This document shows, piece by piece, positions 43,730 through 56,092 of a stretch of DNA of 64,000 nucleotides (position 1 is its first letter; each line of letters begins with the position of its first letter). The translations under genes and the position numbers were made by a program. Under the pieces are notes generated by a model. It was not told where the DNA came from, ran no database searches, and worked only from the letters and a program-made list of their open reading frames with translations. Source of the DNA: Sternotherus odoratus (taxonomy: Eukaryota > Chordata > Testudines > Kinosternidae); assembly GCA_032164245.1 (NCBI GenBank), contig JAVMKO010000009.1, positions 82,750,712-82,814,711 of the forward strand. The letters are read 5' to 3'.

Positions 43730-46700
43730 CTAAGGAGACAGCGGCTGGTGATAAAAGGCAGAATCCTGATCAGAAGTTAAAACAAAAGATGATCACGGTT
43801 TGCCAGCTAGGAGATTCTCCCCCCCAAAAAAGATTCAACACCAACTGATCTTTAGGGAGCTCAGTTTGATCGTGTGTAGATACTGGGGATCTAGACTCTC
43901 CTGCTCCCAGTTACTGATATGCGGGGTACTTCTGGTTCTAGCAGTTTAACTACTAACAGCTGTTGACTACTCTTTTCCCTACCAGCTGTCACCCTGAACG
44001 GTTTTGAAAATCAGGAGAAACAAAAACAAACAGAGAAAAAACATTATTTCCAATATACTACTTTTGATTTATCTCCTGTTCCATAAAGTGTAACCTTTGT
44101 TTCTTATTTATAATGACCCTGTAATAGCTGCGTGGTTAACTGAAACCTTAATGATTTAAACATACTTGTAAACTGTCAAGTCAAAAGTTTGTGAGTGACT
44201 ATAAGCATGTGCAGGCGAGCTCTAATAAATTCATTATTATGTAGCCCCAATGGAAAAAGCACCAAGTTAGAGGGGTTTTATGATAGACCTTTTATCCTTT
44301 GTCACATCTGCAACACATTAAAGATTCTGAAGGCAGATAATGTTTACAATAGGAGAATGATTGAAAAGCTTCTAGATCAATGAGCAGCACTTCCTGTTTT
44401 TCAGTGGGAAAGCCCTGGAATCTGCACCATGTAGATGTAAAACCTAAAATAGATCTGTGTACACATACACACCTATACTTACGCCACACCAATGGCAAAT
44501 CATGTCTACAAATAAATTACAGTATTCCCCCCCCAAATTGCGAGGTACTGCGAATGTGTTCCAGAGTTGTGTCTTCACCCACTTCTGAAACCAATCATTC
44601 TGCACTTGTACCCAAAGCAGACGGGCTGGTTGCTAGCTGGCAAATTGCTGACATTCCAAAAAGCCACCCACTAATTAACTCAGTTCTGGAATTCTCTAGC
44701 AAGACGCTGCTTATAACCAGCCGGCCTGCTCCCAGGAAGCCTGCAAATCCAACATGAGCACTGGAGACAACATGCCATAGCGGGGGGGCTTTCACGTAGA
44801 TGGCGCATGATGATAGCCTTTTGCTGCACTTACTGAGGGTGCAACATAGTGATATTGCAGCCTGTGTAGAACAGTGCCACCTGCTGGCCACTCCTGCTGC
44901 ACCCCTAGAGCTAATTAATCTCCTTTGATCTTGCTGCCTGCCCCTTGGTTGTTCCTGCTAGGGAAAAAGAATCCACAGCTGAGGATCTGAAGTGTCCATG
45001 CACCTCTTGACTTCTGCACCATGGATTCTTTTGCTCCAGCAAGCTCTGCCGAGCTGCCAGCCTTAAGTCTCCCTGCGTTATCAAAGGTAGCCCTTGGCAC
45101 CGTTTCCGCTCTTGTGTTGGAGACATGTGCTCTCTCTTGCACATTCAGCTGCCTACACAGGGATAAATCAATGCTTATGCTGAGAGAGGAGCAGAACTGG
45201 CTCAGGAGGGTCCTGAGCACCAGGGAATGCCCAGCTACCCAGCCTGGGCCCATCCTTATGTTTTTATTATTTGCTAGAGATACGTTTTGTACCCAAGCTT
45301 AAAGACGTCTATGGAGCCTGTATCAGAGTGGCCCATAACAAGGCTTGAAATGATCTGCATTTTATCGGTAAATGTTGATTTCACCCCAACCCACCCAAAC
45401 TGACAAAAAACCCACTTCCATCAATATTAATCGAAATTTACGGATAGGCAAAGTAAGAAAAATGCTACTTGAGACTTATCAGAGTTTGACTTAAGGACAC
45501 TTGCTGTATATTTTGATGTGACATTGACCATGTTTTAAAGGTTATAAAGCTGCAACTTATTGAAAATCAACTTCTGCTGTCATTAAATAATTAACATCTG
45601 ACCTCCCCATAATTTGCTTCCACTGTGAAAATTGAAATTGATAAAAATCAGGGGGAAATGCCTAAAACCTCGTAATGTTCTGCAACTGTGAACATTTAAA
45701 TGGATAAAAATAAAATTCTTAAAAATAAACATTGATATTATCCATCAAAACTATAAAACAAAAGTTGAATGGTGCCAAGCCCAGCCATACCTCATCTCTG
45801 TAATGCCTATTACTTGTTCTGCCAATGACTTAGCCTTTGGATGGGGATGCTAAGAGGGGCACGTTTAAGACTATAGGCTTAAAAATTTCCCTATTGCACT
45901 TACCAGGAAGGGTCACGTATTAAAGCTGTTCGTTTGAGGAATCCCCGGATCCAGACTACAGATGGAATGTTACTTCCAATGAGATGTGTTGTATAATAAA
46001 AGCAGCACTGTGTCATTGGATTCCCAGCCAGCAAGCCAGTACTTGTGCTCAGTGATAGGGCATTTGCTTTGGCTTGTAGAGTGGCAGAAATAAACAAACA
46101 CACCTGAGCCATTCTTCCTCTAGGCATCTTCTTTTTAAAAGCTTCTTCAAAACCTAAGTAGATTATACATACTGCTTTCCCCAGTCCACTTCTCAATGTC
46201 TCAGTGATGGGTCTTCCATGAGACTGTCCCACGGTTTACCAGGTCTGACTGTTAAGACTTCATTCTTGATACTCAGCACAGATTTTCCCTTTGGTTAATT
46301 TATCTCAATAAACCCTCAGCCCATCTGTGTCTCACCTTAGGTGTCATTGATCCAAGCTCTCTATATTCACTGTTGCAGCAGGGGCCAGCAGATGGCACAT
46401 GTGGCCTTCTAACTTGTTTTTCTGAGCACAAGAGGATTTTCGGCTTGGGAAGTCATGCTGTGGTGGTGGTGTTAGTTTTGTTGTTCATGGTTCTGGGTGG
46501 AGGCAGTGGCTCTTGAATGGGAAGCTCTGTGAGAAGCAGGGCAGTCTGCTCTCTGCCTGTGTCTGTGATTGGAGCCAATTTCCAAGGCAGAGTTGTCCCC
46601 TGGAAATTGGGTAACGATGCTGAGCTGAGATCCCCCTGAAAGAAGTGATTGCTCTGCATGCTGTTTGGTCATCTCTGTTCCAGGACTGATATGTGCACCA

Positions 46701-47892
46701 GTAAAACAAGTTGCATGTAGAATGTACCCAGATTCCATGACACTAATCTCTTCTTCACTGGAAAAGAGATTCTGGCTTGCAAGGCACCAAACACCTGGTC
46801 CTGCTCAGCAGAGGGGTGTTGCCAATTTCAGACTGGGGACTGTTACGCTGGAAGAAGGGCATGTGCTGTTCTTAATTTTGGTAAGATAATCTTGTCAGGG
46901 CCTTTATAATTTTGATTGCTCTTCTGTGAATGCCTCCCTGTTTGGCCATATCTTTTGTGTTGTCTTATACCTGAAGACATTTAAAGAGCTGTCCTGCTTG
47001 ATTTGGAAATGAATCCAGATCTTCTGTTTAAAAAAAAAATTCCTTGGATGTTTGCTTAGGAAGAGCCCTTCAAATACAGTGTAACCGATGGACATCTGGA
47101 GATGCGATGTGACATTTTATAGGTATGTAGGTATTACCAGCTCAGATGAACTGTTTAGATTGGAGTATCTACACTCGCTGCTCTTTTCCTTTCCACACTG
47201 TTGAATACTTTGGGGGTTTTAGCCATAATCTACCTAGCTGGAATTTTAATTGTAAATTAATTCAGTTTTTTGCCTATGAATGGTTTCATATTTGAATATA
47301 GTGATAATTGTACGGACATGCTGTTCTACAAGACATTAATCCTGTCCTAGAGAGGGGGAAAATGGTCCAAATACCAACTAGATTATTCTGCCCTGAGAAC
47401 TGAATCCAGGCCAATTACACAGAATAATGGCACTATTACCACTATTGTAATGCAAGTGTTTGCGTTTGTTGGGATTTCTGTTCTCCTTTTAATGAGGATT
47501 TGGTTGGAAGTCAAGAATTCTGTGTCATTATGGAAGAGGGAGGCGGAGTCGCATGTAATAATTTATTGAATCCCTAATTGTATCAAGTGGCAAATTCATT
47601 CATTCACTTTTGTTTTCCTTTTTTTCATTAAAGGATGTAGGACACATAAGAATGAATTTTAGTGCAGTCAGCAAGAAACAATCCATTTATTGATACAATT
47701 AGCGGTGGCTTTCAGAGACAGGGTCACTATTAGCTTCCACTTCAGTGCAATAACACTGTCAGGCCATATACTGAGCATAATGTGCATGTGTTTTACGGGT
47801 TTGTTGTAACTCTCACATGCCCAGACTTTCTAGAGAAATGTTGAATCCATAATTTACCCAATTGGACAGGTGAGGCATCTGTTGGAATACAC
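43730..47892. other. Intronic sequence without recognised elements
   Basis: About 4 kb of AT-rich sequence with a few short poly-purine or poly-C runs (44527-44535 and 47029-47040). Open frames of up to 125 codons overlap on both strands without protein similarity that I recognise. No splice-flanked glypican segment is present. Confidence 0.45.
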
Positions 47893-48175
47893 TTGTGGGA
47901 TCCGGCGGGTGGCGCTTACCTCGGGTGGCTCCCGAAAGTGCCTCACACATTCTTCTGGCAGCGTCTCCTAGGCGGGGAGATCAGGGGGTCTACACCCCCT
48001 GCCCTGCCAATGGGAGCTGCGGAGACCGAATCCAGGGCCCGTGGGGGAGCGGTGCAGAGCCGAGGCAGGTCGGAAGCCTCACTGCACTGCCTGAGGCCCG
48101 CGGCACTGCCGGACCTTTAGATGCAGGAGGCGCTGGGAGGGAGAGGAAGGAGTTGATCAGTGGGACCCCAGGTTA
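47893..48175. repeat. GC-rich interspersed repeat fragment (DNA-transposon-like)
   Basis: A block with 'cctgccaatgggagctgcgg' and 'ggtggctcccgaaagtgcct' stands out by GC and CpG content from AT-rich surroundings. I associate it with a GC-rich turtle DNA transposon carrying 'ccaatgggagctgc' modules. Ends were not defined. Confidence 0.45.
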
Positions 48176-48189
48176 AGACACTCTGGCCT

Positions 48190-48258
48190 ATAATATAAAG
48201 GAGGTCAGACTCCGTGATCTAGAGGTCTCTTCTGCCCTTAACTCTGTGGAACTATGAC
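48190..48258 (+). mobile_element. CR1 LINE 3' end
   Basis: The order 'aaaggaggtcagactccgtg', 'atctagaggtctcttctgcc' and 'ttaactctgtggaactatga' is a sense-strand CR1 3' end. It is short and lies just after the GC-rich repeat. Confidence 0.65.
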
Positions 48259-48738
48259 ACAAAAGGAAGGGCTTTGAAAACAGCTCTGCGAGATGGCACG
48301 CCCACCCGAGAGGTATAAATGTTTGTAATACCACTTTGCTGCTGCAAAACACTTCCCCCTCAGTTCTGTTTGAACACAGGTTGTTAACTTCAGCAATAGC
48401 CTGGATATTACCAGTGTCTTTTCAGAGAAGCTTTTCAAGGGTGATGTTTTGGGGGCTGAGGTGTCTCTTCAACTTGTTATCAGAACAGGGTGTTTTGCAT
48501 GACGGAAGGCTTCAAAACAATTTCAGAAATGTCCCTCTGTTTTGCAGATGTTCGCATAGTTGCAACATTTGAAGTCCACCTGCATCTTCAAGGAATCACA
48601 AATATCTTGTTCTCTAGTTGAAAATAACCAAACCTCCTCATGCTAGTTAGTTTTCTCCTAAGGATCAGCTGGAACCCTGGCATTTTACTTTAGGCCATTT
48701 CTTTTGGAGCACAAACTAATGGGACAGTCTTTCTGGGT

Positions 48739-49461
48739 ATGGTTAGACTAGAGATTATAGCGCGTTTGTTTGTAGTGCTTCCCAATTTAGGCAATAGGTA
48801 TCGCGCTAGAGCCTGTGCACATTTAAACCCTGTAGCGCTGAAGAATGCACACATTAGCAGCGCTTCTGGCGGCAGTGACAGTAGCGCGATAGGGCAGGTA
48901 TCCCAGCATTCAGCTAGGTCAGGGTTTCTCTGGGGTCGCGAGCTCCTGCTGCCGCAACTCGCGGCGACTGGGGCTGGGGCGCAGCCCCCCCCAGTCCCCG
49001 CTGCGGGTGGGCTCCGGGCTGTGCGCCGGCCCCCGGTCCCCGCCGTGGGTGGGCTGCCCGTGGCTCCCCGGCTCCCCGTCCTTGCAGCGTGTGGGCTGCC
49101 GGGTTCGCCCCGGTCCCCCGTCCCCGCCGCGGGGGGGCTGCCGGCTGCGCTGCCGCTGCGAGGACGGGGAGCCAGGGAGCAGCGGGCAGCCCGCCCGCGG
49201 CGGGGACTGGGGCCGGGGCGCAGGGGAGTCAGTTTTTTTTTTTTTTTAAATCGGAGAACCGCTGCCTTATCGCGTAATAAGTGAATAGACTGTTCCTAAC
49301 ACACTACAGGGAATACGCAAAAAGCCTTCTGACTCTCGGAGAGGTGGTTTTATAGTTGCACTTTAAACTTATTGCGCATAATGTTACTTGCAAGTGTGTT
49401 GGGTTAGATAATTATAGTGCTCCTGGAGGGTTTTAGCGCTACAAAGCGCCAGTCTAACCAT
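48739..49461. mobile_element. DNA transposon with ATGGTTAGACTRG ends carrying a nested element
   Basis: The left end ATGGTTAGACTAG and right end CAGTCTAACCAT form a 12-13 bp inverted pair. The outer parts contain 'tagcgc' motifs on both sides ('attatagcgcg' and 'ttttagcgctacaaagcgcc'). A GC-rich block at 48921-49265 divides it. No transposase frame; the superfamily is not determined. Confidence 0.7.
48921..49265. mobile_element. Nested hAT-like element with GC-rich array
   Basis: The inner block begins CAGGGTTTCTC and ends GAGAACCGCTG, an imperfect hAT-type inverted pair. Its core has about four diverged units with 'ggtccccgccgYgggtgggctgc' type sequence, and a partly complementary segment near 49160-49220, followed by a T run. 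No clean target duplication was found. Confidence 0.6.
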
Positions 49462-50437
49462 GCTCTGTGTGAAGACAATGCAGCGGGAGCATTCCAAACA
49501 GATGCAAGCCAGGTGCTGCTTGCCAGTGGACAGACGAGACAACCTGACATAGATAGCTTGGGGCATTGTGCTTGTTTCCGTCTGAGGTACAAAGAGGAGT
49601 CTGTATGCGAGCTTGATAACAATGCAACCCACTCATTGACTTTACTGTATGCTGGGTAGAGCCTCCCTTTCATGCATGACTTGCCTTTTGCTAATGCAGG
49701 TAAACTGAGGGCGAGGAGTAATTGAAGGCATGTAATAAAAGGGGACCTTCCTGCATGAAGCAGAGCTCTGAACCCACTTGTAGGCGATGCTGCAGCTGCA
49801 CTGCTAGTGCCGTCAGTGTAAGCACTAGTGTAGTGCACACAGGCATTTGTGTGCGTCTCGTCCCCCCGGGGAATGGCCTTGCCTGGTCGGCACTAGAATC
49901 GGCACCAGTGGCGGAGTCTGTACAGCTGAAAAACTGCTTGGCAATTTCCCAGTGCCCCCCGAGAGATCCCTTTCTGTGTCCCCGGCACTGTGGATCGCAA
50001 GGGAGTTTACTTGCTCTACCTCGGCAGAGTGCAGACTCCGCTTGCCGTTGCTAGACTCTTGCTTGCGCAACCCCAGGGCTCGATCCTGCACCCATTAAAG
50101 GAAATGGTAACGCTCCCCTTGACTCCCCGGGAGGAGGATCAGCCAGGGGGTATCCGGACTTTATGCCTGTCTCTCTGGGGATGACGCCTTTCCCGATGCC
50201 TCCTGCCCGTGGAATAAGGAAGCAGGGTTTGGTTTTGGAGGTAGCAGCACTTCTCTGTTAGTGGCAGAATGCTCCCAGGGGTCTCTCTGCAGCTAAAACC
50301 TGCTTCTTGCTCTCTAGGCGTTCCCCCGTCAGCTGTGAGCGCTTGGCTCTCTCAAAGAGACGGAGCTGCTGTTCCTTGGCCAGGCAGCAGAAGCTAATCC
50401 GGCTCACTTCCTTCCCTCCTGGGCTCGCCTGGGTATA
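49462..50437. other. Intronic sequence, nothing recognised
   Basis: Mixed composition, moderately GC-rich after 49840. Open frames of up to 144 codons overlap in several frames and are not convincing as exons. No element ends seen. Confidence 0.45.
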
Positions 50438-50564
50438 GAAACATAGGGTGAGACGGGCCCGCGAGGGTCCCCTAGTCTACACCCCTGCCAAGATCCAGGA
50501 TTTGCTGCACCTCACCACATCATCTGCAGCTCTCTGACCGTACAGAGCTGAATGAGGGAGTGCT

Positions 50565-50725
50565 GCTTGCCAATCGTAGAATCGTAGGGCTGGAAGGGAT
50601 CGCGAGAGGTCATCAAGTCCAGTTCCCTGCTCTTGACTATAGCTGGACCATCCTCGACAGGTGTTTGTCTGACCTGATCTTAAAACCCCCCAATGATGGA
50701 GATTCCACAACCTCCCTAGGCCACT
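50565..50725 (-). mobile_element. CR1 LINE 3' end
   Basis: The order 'aatcgtagaatcgtagggct', 'ggaagggatcgcgagaggtc', 'atcaagtccagttccctgct', 'gacaggtgtttgtctgacct' and 'gattccacaacctccctagg' is the complement of a turtle CR1 3' end and the tail of its coding region. A further short CR1-like tag lies at 50438-50500. Confidence 0.82.
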
Positions 50726-50832
50726 GGGAGCTGTGGGTGGGGAGGGGTCGTGCCTGCAGAGGGGCAATGTAAACAAACTGTCGTGTGGCCTGCCAGTGGA
50801 TTACCCTGACGGGGCACGGGCTGAAGTAGTGG
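50726..50832. repeat. hAT-like GC-rich transposon fragment
   Basis: The block 'ggcaatgtaaacaaactgtc' followed by 'ggcctgccagtggattaccc' is one half of a turtle hAT-type element whose end would read ggttgccgacccctg. That terminus is absent here. Confidence 0.5.
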
Positions 50833-51775
50833 GTCAGGCCGAGTCCAAGAGATTGATTTTTTTTCCTGCCTGGAAAGACCCCTATTGGCTTCAGTGGGCT
50901 TTGGAGCAGGTTCCATGAAGAGACCTTCCTCTCATGTAGTATTTTAGCCTGTATGTCGTATATTAGCCTGACAGTTAAAGTTCACTCTCTTGTGATCATT
51001 GGACTCCAACACAGCCACTGTTGTGTGTTCTGCGGAAGGAACCCTTCCTTCCTAGCCATTGTCAAAAATACAGCTGAGAGGAAGAGACGTCTTCCAGCAG
51101 CGAAATCCCTGAGAGCGTGGTTTTGGATCCAGATTTCTCTTTCGCCTTCCTGGATAAACCATAGTTGTGATTAAAAAATAGCACATCTCAGGGTATGCTC
51201 TACAAATCACTCATCGGTCCTGGACGTGATCAGTTACCAAGTCAACATCTTTCTGTTCACCTTCAGTGTGCTTCAGAAACTGGGGAATTCATCATTCATC
51301 AGGACGACGCTCTCCTCCGCTGTTCTGAATTATCTGGGACCTGCTGCACAAACATCTGTCACTCTTGCTGAAGCTAACACCGGTAGTAATGTGAATGGAA
51401 CCAGGTGGAGCCAAAGGCTGGCTCAGATAGTTCCCCTAAGTATCTCCACAGCAAGGAGCCAAGTCTTGACCCCTCACCTGGCCCCGATTAGCGGGCTGTG
51501 CACTGGGGAGAGGTGCAGCCTTCACATGAGGGGTTTGCAGGAGTTGGACCCCCTGAGTACTCCAGCCTCTCACACCTGAGCTACACAGCTTCCTCGGTTA
51601 TCAGGGCTTTTGGAGCCCACAGAGGCGAGCAGCAGCAAGGTTTCACCTGGATAAATCAATCATGCACAATGAAGTACTAACGAACTGCAGGAGTTAAGTT
51701 TGCAAGCCCTTGCTGGATCTTGTAGACGTTTGGCCCGCCTCACTTGGGGGCAGTAGCATCCGGCTCTGTCATTTA

Positions 51776-52005
51776 GGGGTTGTCTACACTCAGGAAAATT
51801 AATCCCAATTAACTAAAGGTATGAATTTAAAGTGGATTAGTTAAAACTACATTAAACTACTGTGTTGACACTCTCAGTCAGAATGGGAAGTAGCTTTAAT
51901 TCTGTGTAGTTTAATTCAAACAAAATTAAGGTCGTTAAACTTAAGCGTGTCCACACAGGGGTTTACTGCAGTTTCAGTAATCCACTTTATATTCACACTT
52001 AGACT
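51776..52005. mobile_element. Short DNA transposon (MITE)
   Basis: It begins 'taggggttgtctacactcag' and contains 'gcgtgtccacacaggggttt'. Its interior has 'aattaa' and 'ttaatt' blocks in inverted order, such as 'taattaactaaagg' and 'tagtttaattcaaac'. The right end is uncertain, as the next element begins almost at once. Confidence 0.5.
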
Positions 52006-52006
52006 C

Positions 52007-52230
52007 TTGGGCTGGTCTACACTAGGTTGACCCAGCTGTATTTAATTTACACTTCTGAGCGACGTAGTTTAACTTACTTAAATCCAGCCATAGACAGTAC
52101 TAGGCCAACAGAAGAATTGTTTTGTCACCCTAGCTACCCTCTCTCGGGGAAGTGGATTTACCACAGCGATAGAAGAACCCCTCACTCCAGCTGTGATGTT
52201 GTAGCATTTTAAGTGTAGACATAGCCTCGA
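52007..52230. mobile_element. MITE with GGTCTACAC / GTGTAGACATAGCC ends
   Basis: The left end CTTGGGCTGGTCTACACTA and right end TTAAGTGTAGACATAGCC are an inverted pair. The interior holds 'gcgacgtagtttaacttact', a degraded form of a turtle MITE. No coding capacity. Confidence 0.65.
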
Positions 52231-52974
52231 TCTTGCTTTTAGGGTTGATCAAAATTTTTCCAACAGAACTATTTTCTGTCGTAAAATGCCGTTTTATCAC
52301 AATCGAAGATTTCTCTAGAAATGTATCAATTTTGATCGTTTCATTTAGAACTTTTTAAAAAACCAAACATTGTGATAAGGTTGAAACAGTCCATTACAGT
52401 CTTCTTCGAATGTGATGTTTCAATTTTGCATTTCAAAATGGCTTGGTTAAGAAACGTTTTCTTTTCATTTTAGTACAAATATAACATTGAAAAAAATCAA
52501 AATCGGAACGAAAGGTTTAGATTTTATAGAAACCGAACATTTTTCAGGAAATTCTAAATATGTTTGGTTTTGTTCCAGTTCAGAACAAAAACACATTTTA
52601 AGATGTCTGAATTTCCCACACAACAGAAGCTCCAAGCTTTCAAGAGCTGTCATTGCCTTGGCAGTTAGAGCTGTCAGAAAGATTTCACCAATTCCATTGG
52701 TTTTTTATTTTATTTTTTGTTCTTGTGATAGCTTGCTGAAGGCCGAAGCAACATGCTCCTTTTTGCTTCCTCTAGCATGGCCTCTCATTGGAAGTGGAGC
52801 TGAAACTTGGCTCTTTGAGTTGGAAGCTTGCATTGTCCATTGGCTTCAGTTCACCGTGTGGTCCCTACTAATGCAGCAGGGGGAATGTGGAAGGGGAAAT
52901 AAGTGGGAGGGGAAGATGGAAGTAGAATAGTGATTGTGCTTCCCGATCACTAGACAGGAATCACCAACCGACCC

Positions 52975-53062
52975 TTTACGGTTCTGACCAGAAGCGGGGA
53001 ATGGCGGACAGGGAGTGGATCGCTTGATGATTCCCTGTTCTGTTCATTCCCTGGTCCGTAAG
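52975..53062 (+). mobile_element. CR1 LINE 3' end
   Basis: The segment 'ggacagggagtggatcgctt' then 'gatgattccctgttctgttc' and 'attccctgg' is a sense-strand CR1 3' end, the same subfamily as the minus-strand copy at 19865-20050. Confidence 0.7.
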
Positions 53063-53064
53063 GA

Positions 53065-55954
53065 GCAATGCAGTGGCCGTACTGAGAGAAGACCCTTCCT
53101 GCCCATCAGAACTGTACCTGTGCTGTCTCTTCACACCCTCAAGATAATGAAGAGCTGTTGCTTTTTGTGGGTGTGAGTTTTGCACGCCCTAATTGCACCC
53201 ACAGGAGGGATGCTGGGACTGAGCTCTGCTAAATCCTGAAACACAAACCCAATCAAAGGAAGCTGATGGGCAGCCGTGTGTTTCCTCTCCCAGAATTGTT
53301 TTTTTCAAAGGCACCTTCGTGTGGCTCAAAATCTCCTATGTCCTCAGCATACTCAGGGACAGGGGCCCAAACTTCTAGGCGGAAGAAGGGAACTGAACAA
53401 GTCCAGTGCGGGAGGGGTCGTGTGTTTTTCTTTCAGCTAATAGTGGCCAACCTGTTCACTTAGCAGGAGAAAAACCCTCACTTTTCTGGTTGCCTGGGAT
53501 GCTGCTGTGCATCTTACACCATTATTTGCTGTTCAGGTTACTCCTGGCGCGTACGCTGTCTGATGACTGTTACACGTTGCTGCTTTGGGAACTCATTTAA
53601 TCGGCGTTGTAGCTGGCTTGGCAGGTAGCCGGACTGAAAGGGCGTGTGTCATCATCTTTGGTCCGGTCAGGGAGTCCCCGCAGGATTCGTAACATGTAAA
53701 TTGCAACTGCAACGTGATACACATCTTCCCCTCCCCCCCTCCTTCCTTCCTGTTTTAATTCACATGTACTTCGAGGCCTGTGTGATATTGCTGGAGTTGA
53801 AGCTATTTTTGAAAGGACTGTGTCCCCTGGATCCCGGAGATATTTCCTGCCCTGGGACTCAGCCTCTCACACATCTGTTGCTTGCAGCATGTTTTTGGAG
53901 TCTGGGTCTTTCTGGGGGCTGTAGTTGTCAGGTGGGAGCTGGGGGTTACGGTCATGCTCTGAGTAATATCCTTTGCCTCTACTCATATCTCCTTTTCTGT
54001 GGTGCTACTTTGGTGCAGTAATTGCACGGATCCATTCTTTACTGACAATTCCAATCAAAAGTCATTAATTTTTTTTAAAAGCCATTTCGAGCTCCCCAGA
54101 CATCATGGTTTTAGCTGCTCTAGGCTGCATTCTGAGATATTTCTTCATCTTTAGACACTCTCATAAATCTTGCACTACAGCAATCATTGTACAGAATCGA
54201 ATAACATGTATTCCTACCAAATATTTTCCTGTTCTCCAATTCAGTCAAGCCACACTGCCCATCACTTGCGCCACTTCACCCCTTAAGGGCAGGCATTCAC
54301 CCCCCTCACATCCCACTTTGTATCTCGTGTGCCGGTGTGGTTGCTTCTAGCGCTTGGGGACATGAACTGAGTGAGGATGTAGCTGGCAACGTATGTGCTA
54401 TTTGTGGGGAGAGTGACAGAGTGTCCCTGGCACTGCGGGGCATGTTGTCATTTGGTTACCTGTATTTGAGATAGCCACCGCTCTGGGCACCCTGTTGGGT
54501 GTTTTGAATGAGACTTGTAGAAATTAGGCCTGCAAAAGTCAGCTCGTTCGTCCATCTGCTAGTGTTTGTTGTCAGCCTTGATAAAAACCACGGTGGGGAC
54601 CTGGTTGACTCTGAGGCATCGAGATTGTTTTGACTGAGATGTGCATGATGGAAGGAAGGAGGAGAGAGCTGCCCTGTTTCCTTGGCTGGTACCCACTAGC
54701 AGTAACCAAGCCCTTGTATGCTGATGTTGTTTGTGTGCACATGAGCAGAGAGGAATGCAGGGGGTCTGGTCTGGGGAAACCGACTGGACTTGGTTGTCAC
54801 TGTGGTCAAGGGTCCAGCCGATGCTGAGTGTGCACATAGCAGCTCAGCTCCTGGAGGATCTCTTCCTGTGAGCTCGTACGTGAGTTGTGGCCAGAGGAAA
54901 GAGGGCACCACCGGGCTCCTCTCTGGCAATCCCCATCTGCCACAAAGTCCCCTGGAGGCCACTGGCAGCTACACAATTTTAGAGTAGCCCTCAGGCTGCT
55001 CTAACTTACTCTGGGAAGAGCAAGCCCAGGACTGGGGAAGCAGAGAAATCACGTTGGTGCCCCCATGCTGCTGCTGCGGATCTCACCCTCCAGAATACTT
55101 TTGCCCACATTCTAGCTCATAGCAAGATGTGGCACCGTGTTCCCTCCATCCTCAGACACCTCCTCTGACTTCCCGGTCTTTTGGGGATCCACCTCCGAAT
55201 CGCCATCCTTCTGTTTCAAGAATTCCTCCTCCCACAACTTTGTTCCATCAGACCCCCTGGACCTTGTCTCCCTTTGTTCCCTAGACCCCCCAGTACCCTC
55301 CTTTCATCACAACCAGTTGCTGTCCCTTCAAAAATGTCGTCACCTTCGGTTCAAGAGCCTCCTGCTGTGCCCCTCCTGCCCTGTAGAACAGCCTTCCTGT
55401 ATCCCGTCTCTCTCCACCACCTTTCCAGTCTTGGCTGAAAGTAACATTTTCCCCTTTGCCGCCCTCTCTGAATTCCCTCTCCCTCTGCCATAACATTGTA
55501 TCGCTGTATTTAACTTTCTAAAGCGTTTAAGGATACGATTTGTTCCCATGGCGCTATAGCAAACGAAGCTGCCTAGTATTTCATTGAAATGCGTCGCTCC
55601 CAGTGACGGCAATGCCCGGGGTCTGTCATTAGTCATACTAACCTCCCTCTTGATGGATGGCACCGACTTGAATGGAGTGCCTAAGAGTGGGTTGTACAAT
55701 GCAAAATAACCAAGCTGATGTATTTAAAGATACGTACCGGCCTGTTTGCCTTCAAGCTGTGCAGAAACAAGTGCTTTGCTGAGTACCTTGTAACTAAACA
55801 ATACAATTAAAATGCTGGCCCAATCCCGCCTGACACAGATTGTCTAGCGATTGATAGATCTGGATGATGGGGATCGTAACTTCTACACACCTAACAGACA
55901 AACCAGGTAGAGTATAAGCAGCTGCAGAGCAAAGGCACTGGAGGCTGAATACGT
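53065..55954. other. Intronic sequence, nothing firmly recognised
   Basis: Includes a pyrimidine-rich stretch (55130-55495) that might be a decayed L2-like LINE, comparable in composition to 9125-9590, but I found no diagnostic protein block. Otherwise no repeat ends or coding exon. Confidence 0.4.
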
Positions 55955-56092
55955 GTCCTGATTCAGCAAGGTATATATGGGCCTAGAATTCCTTCCTTAA
56001 AACACGAGTAGCCCCCCTGAAGTCAATATTGAGGTGCTTATGAAGTTTGGCACATGCTTAAATACCTCGCTGAACTGGGGCCAAAGTTAGAA
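55955..56092. repeat. Ancient palindromic amniote repeat
   Basis: The left arm GATTCAGCAAGGTAT and right arm ATACCTCGCTGAACT are complementary at 13 of 15 positions, with CTGAAGTCAAT near the centre (56018-56028). The layout resembles an old MITE. Centre-like motifs recur elsewhere in the window. Confidence 0.6.

Noticed and set aside
55855..55918. Possible last GPC3 exon: a frame here reads LIDLDDGDRNF, faintly like the L-A-Y-D-L-D-V-D-D segment
   Set aside because: The phase required after the 157-nt exon (phase 1) does not give this frame from the nearest AG, and the downstream residues do not resemble a GPI signal.
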